This document shows, piece after piece, positions 1-6,726 of a stretch of 10,008 nucleotides of DNA. Position 1 is the stretch's first letter. Every line of letters begins with the position of its first letter. The notes beneath the pieces were generated by a model that saw nothing but the letters and a program-made list of their open reading frames with translations, made no database searches and had not been told where the DNA came from. Position numbers and translations under genes: made by a program. Source of the DNA: Calditrichota bacterium (GTDB lineage Bacteria; Zhuqueibacterota; Zhuqueibacteria; Zhuqueibacterales; Geothermadaptataceae); the NCBI GenBank assembly GCA_008501545.1, contig QQUM01000743.1, forward strand, positions 1 through 10,008. Direction: 5' to 3'.

Positions 1-222
1 CTGGAATCCCTCATCCTTACCGGTATCGGTGGCGCAATTGGTATTTTACTGGGATTTACGATTGCATCGATCGTGGCTGCAATGACACCATTGCCCTATT
101 ATGTTTCTGCAGCACCAATCGTCATTGCATTATTTATATCATTTGGTGTTGGTGTATTTTTTGGTGTTTATCCGGCGCAGAAAGCGTCACGACTCGATCC
201 GGTCGTCGCGCTGCGACAGTAA
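1..222 (+). CDS. ABC transporter permease, MacB/FtsX family (C-terminal fragment)
   Basis: Frame 1 is open from the first base to a TAA at 220-222 and gives the last 73 residues of a protein whose start lies outside the window. The fragment has two hydrophobic stretches (about residues 5-28 and 38-57) separated by a short loop, then the tail KASRLDPVVALRQ. This is the classic end of FtsX-domain permeases of the MacB/LolCE type, where an 'A-x-x-LDP-x-x-ALR' motif closes the last cytoplasmic segment. The next gene ends in the closely similar ARLDPIEALRYE, so the two are paralogues in tandem. Permeases of this type work with a cytoplasmic ATPase and often a periplasmic adaptor, and neither is visible here; they may lie upstream. 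The substrate cannot be told. The family is clear even though only the end is present. Confidence 0.88.
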   Translation: MESLILTGIGGAIGILLGFTIASIVAAMTPLPYYVSAAPIVIALFISFGVGVFFGVYPAQKASRLDPVVALRQ

Positions 223-274
223 TAGCAGCTCAATTCAGTGACAACAGAATCCGTGTTAAAAATCGAGAATTAAA

Positions 275-1543
275 GTGAACAAGACGGTTTCAAAAAATTT
301 TAAAAATCTGCTTCAGTCAAGTGTATGGGAGCAAATTCTAGAGGCTGTACGGGAAGCGATGGCAACGATTCGCAATAATAAAATGCGTTCAGGTCTCGTC
401 ATTCTTGGTGTTCTCATCGGTGTCACCAGTCTTATGGCGATGGTTGCAACGGTTGCCGGACTTAATAGTTTTATCGAAGCGTCTTTCAGTGGTAATGATA
501 CGCCTATCATCAGTCTTTCACGAATTGATTTTTTGGCAGGCGAAAGCATGAAAGAACTGGAAAAACGCAAGCCATTCACCCTGGATGATGTCGATGCGTT
601 GAAAGGTTTGCGCCATGTTACAGGTGTCGAAGTAGAATACGGTCGCGGCATGGAAGTGCGCTATCGGGATCACAAGGCACAACTTATTTCTGTTGTAGGC
701 TCAAATGTTGACTTGCTTTACGTGCAAAACATCGCGGTGGAAGATGGGCGCTACTTTACTGAAAAAGAAATCGAGCACCGCCGTCCATACGCTGTATTAG
801 GAAACAAAGTCGCACAACAATTTTTCAAATACGAAGATCCCATCGGTAAGCGAATTCGCGCAAACGGTAAGGAATACGAAGTCATCGGTGTTTTCGAACA
901 TCGCAAAACGATTTTTGGTGGATTAGCGGATAATTTTATCGTTATTCCCATGACGCGGTACGAGCGCGATTTTAAGTTCAGAAATGAAGACCTCGCGATT
1001 AACGTCATAATCGATTCGAACGAAAACCTTGAATCAGTTGAAGAAAGTATCCGTGCGCTCATGCGCATGCGCCGTAAAGTGCCTTTGGGTGAACCGGATG
1101 ACTTTGCAATTACTCGCATCGACGAAGTGATCCAATTTACTTCAAGCATTACCGACCAAATTGCGCTTGTGCTTGTTGTGCTTGCATCCATTGCTCTGAT
1201 GATTGGAGGCATCGGCGTCATGGTTATCATGCTGGTTTCAGTGACAGAACGTACCCATGAGATTGGGATTCGAAAAGCAATTGGCGCCTCACGCAGTCAA
1301 ATTACATGGCAGTTCCTTATCGAAGCGGCGGTCCTTTCCGGAATTGGTGGTCTGCTCGGTCTTGTACTTGGTGCATTGCTTGCTTTGCTTGTTGCGAGTT
1401 TACTTGGTTTTCCTTTTATATTACCAGTCGGCTGGGTCATTTTCTCCGAAGTCATGTCGATTGGTGTTGGTTTGTTTTTTGGAATCTTTCCTGCAAGAAA
1501 AGCCGCCCGCCTCGATCCAATCGAAGCGTTACGGTATGAATAA
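275..1543 (+). CDS. ABC transporter permease, MacB-type periplasmic core plus FtsX domain
   Basis: A 422-residue inner-membrane permease with the standard MacB layout. It has a cytoplasmic N-terminus (1-38), a first membrane segment (about 39-62, beginning GLVILGVLIGVTS), a large extracytoplasmic core (about 63-292) and three more membrane helices (about 295-320, 350-378 and 388-406). Residues 321-339 (VSVTERTHEIGIRKAIGAS) are the conserved cytoplasmic segment after the second helix, which in this family contacts the ATPase. The protein ends in ARLDPIEALRYE. MacB-type transporters are mechanotransmission machines that move lipoproteins, peptides or drugs across the envelope together with an ATPase and usually an adaptor. 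The start is GTG, with GAGA at 265-268 six bases upstream as a modest ribosome binding site; a later ATG at 359 would remove part of the cytoplasmic N-terminus. It follows the partial permease after 52 bp and is probably in the same operon. Family call is firm, substrate unknown. Confidence 0.93.
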   Translation: MNKTVSKNFKNLLQSSVWEQILEAVREAMATIRNNKMRSGLVILGVLIGVTSLMAMVATVAGLNSFIEASFSGNDTPIISLSRIDFLAGESMKELEKRKPFTLDDVDALKGLRHVTGVEVEYGRGMEVRYRDHKAQLISVVGSNVDLLYVQNIAVEDGRYFTEKEIEHRRPYAVLGNKVAQQFFKYEDPIGKRIRANGKEYEVIGVFEHRKTIFGGLADNFIVIPMTRYERDFKFRNEDLAINVIIDSNENLESVEESIRALMRMRRKVPLGEPDDFAITRIDEVIQFTSSITDQIALVLVVLASIALMIGGIGVMVIMLVSVTERTHEIGIRKAIGASRSQITWQFLIEAAVLSGIGGLLGLVLGALLALLVASLLGFPFILPVGWVIFSEVMSIGVGLFFGIFPARKAARLDPIEALRYE

Positions 1544-1689
1544 ATTTGTGTGAATACAGTTGGGGCTCCTCAAATTCCTCTTCTCGACAGCGTGTCTGCA
1601 AAAAATACACAATTTGATAAATTTTCAGTTTTTAATACACACCTGATGTTCCTAACTGCAATTTTTTATCCTCGCATCGCGTGCAAGAA
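1544..1689. other. intergenic gap between convergent genes
   Basis: About 146 bp between the 3' end of the permease gene and the 3' end of the asparaginase-family gene. It is AT-rich. I see only a four-base inverted pair (GACA/TGTC near 1587-1597) followed by an A-rich run. I see no convincing terminator and no small gene. Confidence 0.5.
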
Positions 1690-2709
1690 TTAATCCTTGT
1701 AAATTTTAATTACGGGCTCTTCACCAGCTTTGATGTAGCCGCGATACATGCCTTCTGTGTTGAATGGCATGGCGATAGTGCCGTTTTTATCCAGTACGAT
1801 CACACCACCAGTCGCTTGCATGCTACCTACCTTGTCAATTGCCATTTGTGCTGCATCCTTGACCGCGAGCCGTTTGTATTCCATCATTGCAGCAATATCA
1901 TAAGCGACCATGTTTCGAATAAAAAATTCACCATGGCCAGTTGCTGAAACCGCACAGGTCTTGTTGTTCGCATAGGTTCCCGCCCCGATGATTGGAGAAT
2001 CACCGACGCGGCCAAAGCGTTTATTCGTCATACCACCGGTTGAAGTGCCGGCTGCGAGATTTCCATTCTTATCGAGAGCGACACAACCAACTGTTCCAAA
2101 CTTTGCGTTCTCCATTTGAATAATTGCAGCATCATTTTGTGATTTTTCTTTTTCCAACGCTTTTTGCAGACTTTCCCACCGGCGTTCAGTGTAAAAATAT
2201 TTTGGATCTGTCATTTCTATGCCTTGTTCCTTCGCAAATGCTTCAGCGCCTTCGCGAGCGAACAATACATGCGGTGAATTTTCCATGACAAGCCGTGCCA
2301 ATTGAATCGGATTTTTTATTTGCGTAACACCAGCAACCGCGCCAACGTTCAGATCAGCGCCATTCATCAGGGATGCATCGAGTTCGTTTTTGCCTTCATG
2401 GGTAAAAACTGCGCCTTTTCCCGCATTGAACAAAGGCGAATCTTCCATTTGTGTGATAACGGCGACGACAGCATCAACGCTGCTGCCGCCCGATGCGAGT
2501 ATTTCATTTCCTGTGTGTAATGCATTTTCAAGCGCATCTCTGTAAGCTTTTTCTTTCTCATCCGACATGTTCTTCTTTAAGATTGTTCCGGCACCACCAT
2601 GAATGACTAATGCAAAGTCCGGTTTGTGTTGTGTACTCGATGTGCTGGTACAACCGAAAAATAGGGTAATAAGAACAATCAGCATTGGATTTAAGTGAAG
2701 TTTTTGCAT
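1690..2709 (-). CDS. isoaspartyl peptidase / L-asparaginase family Ntn hydrolase, predicted lipoprotein
   Basis: A 339-residue member of the plant-type (type 2) asparaginase family. These enzymes split L-asparagine and isoaspartyl dipeptides after self-cleavage creates a new N-terminal threonine. HGGAG at 37-41 is the conserved start of the mature fold. GTVG at 205-208 places the cleavage site and nucleophile at Thr206. TSTGGMTNK (222-230), GRVGDSPIIGAG (233-244) and TGHGEFFIR (257-265) match the segments that form the substrate site in E. coli IaaA; PFNTEGMYR (315-323) is the typical C-terminal motif. Residues 1-20 form a hydrophobic signal ending LFFGC, so Cys20 is probably lipidated, although Phe at -3 is less usual than Leu. 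The cytoplasmic relatives lack this leader. Start ATG is preceded by GAGG (complement of 2715-2718). It is divergent from another lipoprotein hydrolase. Whether asparaginase or isoaspartyl-dipeptidase activity dominates cannot be read from sequence. Confidence 0.93.
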   Translation of the reverse strand: MQKLHLNPMLIVLITLFFGCTSTSSTQHKPDFALVIHGGAGTILKKNMSDEKEKAYRDALENALHTGNEILASGGSSVDAVVAVITQMEDSPLFNAGKGAVFTHEGKNELDASLMNGADLNVGAVAGVTQIKNPIQLARLVMENSPHVLFAREGAEAFAKEQGIEMTDPKYFYTERRWESLQKALEKEKSQNDAAIIQMENAKFGTVGCVALDKNGNLAAGTSTGGMTNKRFGRVGDSPIIGAGTYANNKTCAVSATGHGEFFIRNMVAYDIAAMMEYKRLAVKDAAQMAIDKVGSMQATGGVIVLDKNGTIAMPFNTEGMYRGYIKAGEEPVIKIYKD

Positions 2710-2718
2710 GGTTACCTC

Positions 2719-2732
2719 ATGATTTTAATCAA
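2719..2732. promoter_or_regulatory. short palindrome resembling an FNR half-site pair
   Basis: ATGAT-TTTA-ATCAA is a dyad with inner arms TGAT and ATCA, nine of ten bases like the FNR/CRP-family box TTGAT-N4-ATCAA. It lies only about 10 bp upstream of the asparaginase-family start codon, just beyond its ribosome binding site, so it would sit in the transcript leader rather than in a promoter. It may be chance in AT-rich DNA. Confidence 0.2.
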
Positions 2733-2739
2733 ATGATCG

Positions 2740-2775
2740 TTGAAGTAAATGTACAAATATTCTCAGTTACTTCAA
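2740..2775 (-). promoter_or_regulatory. inverted repeat overlapping a possible promoter for the asparaginase-family gene
   Basis: TTGAAGTAA (2740-2748) and TTACTTCAA (2767-2775) are perfect 9-base inverted arms separated by 18 bp. On the minus strand the outer arm supplies a -35-like TTGAAG (complement of 2770-2775). With a 16 bp spacer it is followed by a -10-like TACATT (complement of 2748-2753), pointing at the gene that starts at 2709. Arms framing the -35 and -10 would suit an operator bound by a dimeric regulator, but they could also fold as a hairpin. The palindrome is observed; its regulatory role is inferred. Confidence 0.35.
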
Positions 2776-2788
2776 TTTGGATTTTTCG

Positions 2789-2812
2789 TTGAATATCACT
2801 AATGTGATTCAA
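2789..2812. promoter_or_regulatory. second inverted repeat in the divergent promoter region
   Basis: ATCAC (2795-2799) and GTGAT (2804-2808) are perfect arms around TAAT. The element is bounded by TTGAAT (2789-2794) and ATTCAA (2807-2812), so the same TTGAA/TTCAA ends recur as in the repeat 14 bp to the left. It lies 63 bp upstream of the esterase-like gene's ATG. It could be an operator for that gene, but no confident -10 box was recognised beside it. Confidence 0.3.
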
Positions 2813-2865
2813 TTATTTCCCTGCTTGATTTTTATGTAAAAATACTTTTTTTGGAAGTTTTATCT

Positions 2866-2869
2866 GGAG
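2866..2869 (+). promoter_or_regulatory. ribosome binding site that fixes the hydrolase start
   Basis: GGAG stands five bases before the ATG at 2875. This favours that ATG over an in-frame TTG at 2851, which would add eight residues in front of a textbook lipoprotein signal. Confidence 0.75.
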
Positions 2870-2874
2870 TTAAA

Positions 2875-3612
2875 ATGAAAAGCACTTTTGTTCTGATTTT
2901 GCTTGCTGTTCTTTTTAGTGGCTGTGCAGGAAAAATGACAGTTCAACCTGGTATGCAGGTTGAAAAATCCTTTCAGAAAAAATATACAAAGATTATTACT
3001 ATGAATTATTTAATTTATCTGCCGGATGAATATGGAGCCAGTGAGAAAGAGTGGCCGCTCATGCTTTTTCTCCATGGTGCCGGGGAACGTGGAAATAACC
3101 TGAAAAAAGTGGAAATACACGGGCCGCCAAAACACGTTGCTGCGGGGAAAAAATTCCCATTTATCATTGTATCCCCACAATGTCCCAACGGCGAGTGGTG
3201 GCCGAATTTAACGTTAGAATTGAATGATTTGCTCGATGATATTATTCACAAGCATGCCGTTGACAAAAACCGGGTATACCTCACCGGTTTAAGCATGGGT
3301 GGATATGGGACATGGGCGCTGGCCGCACAATATCCAGATAAATTCGCTGCGATTGCGCCTGTCTGTGGTGGCGGCACGCCTATACCTCGCACAGCCCGAC
3401 AGATGAGCAAAATTCCCGCCTGGGTTTTTCACGGTGCAAAAGACAACGTTGTCCCCATTTCGGAGTCCCAAAAAATGGTGGACGCCCTGAAAAAATTCGA
3501 TGCCGATGTGCAATTTACAGTATATCCGGAAGCTGGGCATGATTCATGGACAGAAACTTATAATAATGCAGCTTTATATGACTGGTTATTAAAACAACAT
3601 CTGGAAAATTAA
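2875..3612 (+). CDS. alpha/beta-hydrolase, esterase/peptidase-like lipoprotein
   Basis: Read from the ATG at 2875 the protein has 245 residues. Residues 1-17 (MKSTFVLILLAVLFSGC) are a short charged start, a hydrophobic core and a lipobox with Cys17, so it is probably anchored in the envelope. The rest is an alpha/beta-hydrolase of the 'predicted peptidase'/phospholipase-carboxylesterase and feruloyl-esterase-like group. FLHGAGERG (about 65-73) is the oxyanion-hole strand and loop. GLSMGGYGTW (138-147) is the nucleophile elbow with Ser140. HGAKDNVVP (186-194) carries the likely acid Asp190. AGHDSWTETY (220-229) carries the likely catalytic His222. The triad order and spacing are complete, so an active serine hydrolase is expected. 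The substrate (ester, acyl-peptide or polysaccharide-bound acyl group) is not readable. It is divergent from the asparaginase-family lipoprotein and convergent with the Yip1-family gene. Confidence 0.9.
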   Translation: MKSTFVLILLAVLFSGCAGKMTVQPGMQVEKSFQKKYTKIITMNYLIYLPDEYGASEKEWPLMLFLHGAGERGNNLKKVEIHGPPKHVAAGKKFPFIIVSPQCPNGEWWPNLTLELNDLLDDIIHKHAVDKNRVYLTGLSMGGYGTWALAAQYPDKFAAIAPVCGGGTPIPRTARQMSKIPAWVFHGAKDNVVPISESQKMVDALKKFDADVQFTVYPEAGHDSWTETYNNAALYDWLLKQHLEN

Positions 3613-3670
3613 ATTTACAATTTAAATTCTTAAAATAGAAATAAATCCGAAGCTGCCGCTTGTTGAAAAT

Positions 3671-4312
3671 TTAAAAAAGTGTCTGCATTTCAATGAGTAT
3701 AGCGATGGGGATTGCAATTAGAAGACCGATAAGAATGATCGTAATCAATGAAAGGAACGTTGTTAACAGCGATTTAGCCGCAGAAAAATTGTGTGCTTCG
3801 GCGATACATTGAATAAAAACATAGATGCATTTATACAAATAATAAAGTGCAGCGATCGCCAGAACACCGGCAATGATGGCTACGAAAGAGAGTTCTTGAA
3901 GACCCTCAACTGGTTCACGCAGGAAAACTGCATTTCCCCAAATTAAAATTGCAGGTAACCAAAAAACGAGTGACCATATGAATGGGATCGATGCCCAGGC
4001 GATAGCCGTGCGAACATCTGATTTTTGTCCTGTGCCGCCAAGCATGTTGCCAAATTTTCTGACTGTTATCGTCGCAACATAGAGAAAAACATAACCATAA
4101 ACAGGGCCGGCCAGTAAACAAAGCGCCAGGATTTCAAACAGCGAATAGGACGCACCAAGATTTTTATCTGATGCCCAACTCAGCATTTGAACAACGCCAG
4201 CTAATACGGATAATGGAACATCATATTTGTTACCATAAGTCCGGATGACTTCGGTCAGGGTTTGTCGGGGTTTCTGCCAGATGGAAAACCAGGGATTTAA
4301 TATGGTTGTCAT
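3671..4312 (-). CDS. Yip1-family integral membrane protein
   Basis: A 213-residue protein with five likely membrane helices at about 32-48, 57-85, 104-128, 142-168 and 182-208. The N-terminal NPWFSIWQKPRQTLTEV (6-22) is the usual amphipathic start of bacterial Yip1-domain proteins, which typically open with a 'P-x-x-x-F/W' element followed by proline. GGTGQKSDVRTAIAWASIP (92-110) matches the conserved glycine-rich loop and 'a-x-S-x-x-P' of the family. Bacterial Yip1-domain proteins have no settled function; the eukaryotic namesakes act in Golgi membrane traffic. No strong ribosome binding site is seen before the ATG. It is the last gene of the minus-strand series, 137 bp after the Rho-N-domain gene with two hairpins between, so it may have separate or attenuated expression. 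Confidence 0.8.
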   Translation of the reverse strand: MTTILNPWFSIWQKPRQTLTEVIRTYGNKYDVPLSVLAGVVQMLSWASDKNLGASYSLFEILALCLLAGPVYGYVFLYVATITVRKFGNMLGGTGQKSDVRTAIAWASIPFIWSLVFWLPAILIWGNAVFLREPVEGLQELSFVAIIAGVLAIAALYYLYKCIYVFIQCIAEAHNFSAAKSLLTTFLSLITIILIGLLIAIPIAILIEMQTLF

Positions 4313-4345
4313 TGAATACAGTGAATAATTTAAGATACAAACGAT

Positions 4346-4375
4346 AATCGACCAGGAAGCTTCTCCTGGTCGATT
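4346..4375. terminator. perfect 12-bp hairpin between the Rho-N and Yip1 genes
   Basis: AATCGACCAGGA (4346-4357) and TCCTGGTCGATT (4364-4375) are perfect complements around a 6-base loop AGCTTC. The stem is strong enough to form in RNA. On the minus strand it is followed by a moderately T-rich stretch but not by a clean run of T, so it may be an intrinsic terminator, a transcript-stabilising hairpin or a protein site. It lies 34 bp upstream of the Yip1-family start. Confidence 0.5.
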
Positions 4376-4410
4376 GATATGAATGAAACATGCTTACACG
4401 TGCATTTCGC

Positions 4411-4440
4411 TTTTGCAGGTTTACAAAACCCTGTGCAAAA
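4411..4440. terminator. imperfect hairpin just after the Rho-N-domain gene
   Basis: TTTTG-CAGG-TTT pairs with AAA-C-CCTG-TG-CAAAA around a three-base loop, with small bulges on one side. The element begins 9 bp past the stop codon of the minus-strand gene. It has T-rich flanks on both strands, which suits a weak bidirectional terminator, but no continuous T run follows. Confidence 0.35.
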
Positions 4441-4449
4441 TTGTTTCAA

Positions 4450-4773
4450 TTAAACTGTTGCTCGACGTAAGGTCTTTTTTAATTTTCGAATTTCTTTTCG
4501 GGCTGCTGTCATTTTCTCGCGATCTTTTGCTTCTCCTGCCTCATCCCGCTCTTTTCGCAATTGACGAATCCGTTGTTTAATTTTTGTCTTATCAACGCCG
4601 ATGACTTCATGATGGACATGCATATCAACATTCAAAGCAGCGCAGACGGCTTTGAGTAAGTGGTCCTTGTTAAGTTGCGTATAACCCTTTACGGCTTCGT
4701 GATCCGTTTCTTTCGCAATCTCTCGTAATTGCGCCACTGTCATTTTCTTTAATTCTTCATACGTGTGAGACAT
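4450..4773 (-). CDS. small protein with Rho N-terminal (SAP-like) domain and basic tail
   Basis: A 107-residue protein in two parts. Residues 4-48 (YEELKKMTVAQLREIAKE onward to LLKAVCAALNV) follow the pattern of the Rho-N/SAP-like three-helix module, known from the start of transcription terminator Rho, where it helps bind nucleic acid. Residues 49-60 form a histidine-containing linker (MHVHHE). Residues 61-107 are very rich in Lys, Arg, Asp and Glu (IKQRIRQLRKERDEA, then EIRKLKKTLRR) and should form a charged helix or helical hairpin. There is no Rho ATPase domain, so this is not a terminator itself; a small nucleic-acid-binding protein is the natural inference. AAGGAGT (complement of 4781-4787), seven bases before the ATG, is a strong ribosome binding site and confirms the start. 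It lies 48 bp after the HIT gene in the same direction. Confidence 0.78.
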   Translation of the reverse strand: MSHTYEELKKMTVAQLREIAKETDHEAVKGYTQLNKDHLLKAVCAALNVDMHVHHEVIGVDKTKIKQRIRQLRKERDEAGEAKDREKMTAARKEIRKLKKTLRRATV

Positions 4774-4821
4774 TTTTCATACTCCTTATTTATTGGTTAC
4801 ACAATTCATGGAAATACGAGT

Positions 4822-5169
4822 TTATACGATCATACGCCCTAATGGTCGGCCTCCGAGAAGATGCATATGCAAGTGATACACTTCCTGGCCACCATCCCGG
4901 TTGCAGTTGATTATGAGCCTGTAGCCTTTTTCATCGATGCCTTCCTGTTTGGCGATTTTGCCAGCCACGACGACTAGATGCCCGAGCACAGCCTCATCCT
5001 TTTCCGTTGCATCGTTGGCAGTCGGGATGTTGTAGTTCGGTATGATAAGAATGTGCGTTGGTGCTTTCGGATTAATGTCGCGGAAAGCGGTGACGCGATC
5101 GTCCTCGTAAACGATGTCAGCAGGGATTTCCTTTCGTAAAATCTTGCTGAAAATTGTTTCTTCGGCCAT
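4822..5169 (-). CDS. HIT-family nucleotide hydrolase (HinT-like)
   Basis: A 115-residue cytoplasmic histidine-triad protein of the Hint/PKCI branch, full length for the family. Hint enzymes hydrolyse the phosphoramidate bond of adenosine 5'-monophosphoramidates such as AMP-lysine and aminoacyl-AMP. The start [19 protein letters not shown] (5-23) and the segment [17 protein letters not shown] (28-44) are typical. The triad is His99-x-His101-x-His103 in [15 protein letters not shown] (98-111), with the last His close to the leaving group in known structures. GAGGA (complement of 5176-5180), six bases before the ATG, is a good ribosome binding site. It is 37 bp downstream of dcd, so co-transcription with a nucleotide-pool enzyme is likely. 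The physiological substrate in bacteria is usually unclear. Confidence 0.95.
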   Translation of the reverse strand: MAEETIFSKILRKEIPADIVYEDDRVTAFRDINPKAPTHILIIPNYNIPTANDATEKDEAVLGHLVVVAGKIAKQEGIDEKGYRLIINCNRDGGQEVYHLHMHLLGGRPLGRMIV

Positions 5170-5206
5170 AATGTGTCCTCATGTTTAAATGCAGTGCCTC
5201 GTTTTT

Positions 5207-5725
5207 TTATTGAAAATCCTTGTAGAGTAAACTTGGTTGGATATCATGATTATGCTGATATTTCCCACTTTTGTATTCATCGAAATCACCTTTTATAGCA
5301 TGGTAATAGATTTGGCATACTTCGACGTTCGGATAAATTTTGATAGGTTGAACACAAAATATTTCCAATGTCCAAAACCCGGTAAACCCAACATCGCCAA
5401 AACCGGCTGTGACATGAATAAACAGACCAAGCCTTCCAATGGATGAACGTCCTTCGAGCATCGGAACGAAATTATGCGTCTCGGTATACTCAACTGTGCG
5501 ACCCAGGTAAAGTGTCTCCGGTTGTAAAATTAGTCCGTCATCTGGAATGATCAGACGGTCCGTTTCGTTTGCACTTTTCATATCCAGTATATTATGTCTG
5601 TAGACAAGTAATTCGTTATGCAAACGCAAATTGTAACTGTTGGGATTGAGTTGCGAATTGTTGAACGGTTTGATTTTTATATCTTTACCCAAACGTGCTT
5701 TAATTTCTTTGCCTGATAAAATCAT
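5207..5725 (-). CDS. dcd: dCTP deaminase
   Basis: A 172-residue enzyme of the dCTP deaminase/dUTPase fold, which converts dCTP to dUTP and so feeds thymidylate synthesis; it works as a homotrimer. MILSGKEIKARL (1-12) and QLNPNSYNLRL (25-35) are the standard N-terminal motifs. EGRSSIGRLGLFIHVTAGFGD (split as 91-100 and 101-111) is the phosphate and base site, with Arg93, Ser94, Ser95 and Arg98 matching the E. coli binding residues. Glu121 in WTLEIF matches the catalytic glutamate. The tail SGKYQ (153-157) and IQPSLLYKDF (162-171) is the closing segment common in this branch. Some relatives also hydrolyse dUTP (bifunctional enzymes); the sequence alone does not settle that. No strong ribosome binding site is visible. 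It starts 28 bp after the upstream exported-protein gene. Confidence 0.95.
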   Translation of the reverse strand: MILSGKEIKARLGKDIKIKPFNNSQLNPNSYNLRLHNELLVYRHNILDMKSANETDRLIIPDDGLILQPETLYLGRTVEYTETHNFVPMLEGRSSIGRLGLFIHVTAGFGDVGFTGFWTLEIFCVQPIKIYPNVEVCQIYYHAIKGDFDEYKSGKYQHNHDIQPSLLYKDFQ

Positions 5726-5753
5726 GACTTAATCTTGTTTAGTGAGCAATTAA

Positions 5754-6617
5754 TTATCGTGTCGGAATCGAAAGTGCAAGCTCCAGCGCCAGGCGCCATT
5801 GGTTGGAATTATCTTTACGATAGATATGGAGATAACTCAGCGCTTGCGATCGCTGACCGGCCTGGATATATCCATAGGAATAGCTGAAATCATCTGATGA
5901 TGATGTTTTAGAAAAGACGGGTGCATACGTCCAATTATTTTTTTGAAAAGTTAGACTATCATCTAATGAAGAAATACCAAGTATTGGTTCAATATTGCTG
6001 AAATAAAAACGTGTCTGTTCGGTAGCAACCTTTTTAAGCGCTGCTTTGTATCCGTTTTCAGCAATGGCACGACTGAGCTCTTCGTCCAGGTTTTGCGTTT
6101 TAATGCGGGTTGAAGAATCCGGAGTGGATGCTGGCGGCTGCTTCAAAAGAGTGTCTGCCGAATGCTCGATGGATGGTTTTTTGTAGCTGTTACCGCCATC
6201 AAAGACCACACGCCATTTGCCATTTTCCTGTTTTTTCCAGATAGAAACAAAATGTCCATATAATGTTGGCGTGTCACCATGCCCTTCGGGGCGCCATTCC
6301 CAGGGGCCGGTGCTGTAACCGAGATCACAGGCGTAAGAAATTGTGTTAAAGACGGGTTTCCACTGAAGCATGCCGGGTTTTTGCGGGCTGTTTTTATAAG
6401 CGTCGTGGCCGTTTGTTGGTTTGGGCTGTAAAACTATGGCATCTTCTGTGAGATAGGTTAAAAATGCCTGTCGAATTCCGGAATCTTTGGAAAGCTGTGC
6501 AAAGGATATTTCGGCTTCAGCAAGCAGTTGCAATTCATTATCAAAATTTTTTTCAACTCGACTGCACATTATGAGAATAAGAAAGGGGAGTGCTATTGTT
6601 ATGTAGTTTTTTACCAT
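5754..6617 (-). CDS. exported protein with two tandem NTF2-like (SnoaL/DUF4440-type) repeats
   Basis: A 287-residue protein of unknown function. Residues 3-17 are a hydrophobic export signal followed by Cys18. The residues before it (LIM) make a poor lipobox, so lipidation is possible but uncertain. Two related halves follow. The first (about 28-142) starts with ELQLLAEAEISFAQLS and ends KWRVVFDGG, the pattern of small NTF2-like domains with a long first helix and a final 'W-R-V/I' strand. The second (about 177-285) shows the same order. PVF at 88-90 and 233-235 and YS-x-G at 101-104 and 246-249 line up without a gap, as do KWRVVF (134-139) and QWRLAL (273-278) with a short gap. Such domains bind small ligands or act as enzymes, but no catalytic residue can be assigned. 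No clear ribosome binding site precedes the ATG. It is first in the minus-strand gene series. Confidence 0.72.
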   Translation of the reverse strand: MVKNYITIALPFLILIMCSRVEKNFDNELQLLAEAEISFAQLSKDSGIRQAFLTYLTEDAIVLQPKPTNGHDAYKNSPQKPGMLQWKPVFNTISYACDLGYSTGPWEWRPEGHGDTPTLYGHFVSIWKKQENGKWRVVFDGGNSYKKPSIEHSADTLLKQPPASTPDSSTRIKTQNLDEELSRAIAENGYKAALKKVATEQTRFYFSNIEPILGISSLDDSLTFQKNNWTYAPVFSKTSSSDDFSYSYGYIQAGQRSQALSYLHIYRKDNSNQWRLALELALSIPTR

Positions 6618-6726
6618 TTGTTTCAGAGTTGAATTTGATTAATCATGTAATTGAGAAGGAAAAGTGAACTTATATATGTCGTTGTGCTGTTCGCCAAATC
6701 ACGATAAATCGAAATATTACCAGGTC

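Noticed and set aside
1681..1947. Plus-strand open frame of 88 residues over the end of the asparaginase-family gene
   Set aside because: It is antisense to a well-supported gene and has no supporting start signal.
2851..2874. TTG start extending the alpha/beta-hydrolase by eight residues
   Set aside because: The GGAG at 2866-2869 serves the ATG at 2875, and only that start gives a standard lipoprotein signal.
4341..4380. Strong hairpin as a mobile-element terminal repeat or attachment site
   Set aside because: No transposase, integrase or target duplication is present, and the arms are not repeated elsewhere in the window. An RNA hairpin explains it better.
4450..6617. Defence island built around dCTP deaminase
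   Set aside because: dCTP deaminases can act in phage defence by draining dCTP, but this protein has the standard housekeeping length and motifs without a fused domain. Its neighbours (HIT, Rho-N, Yip1) are not defence families.
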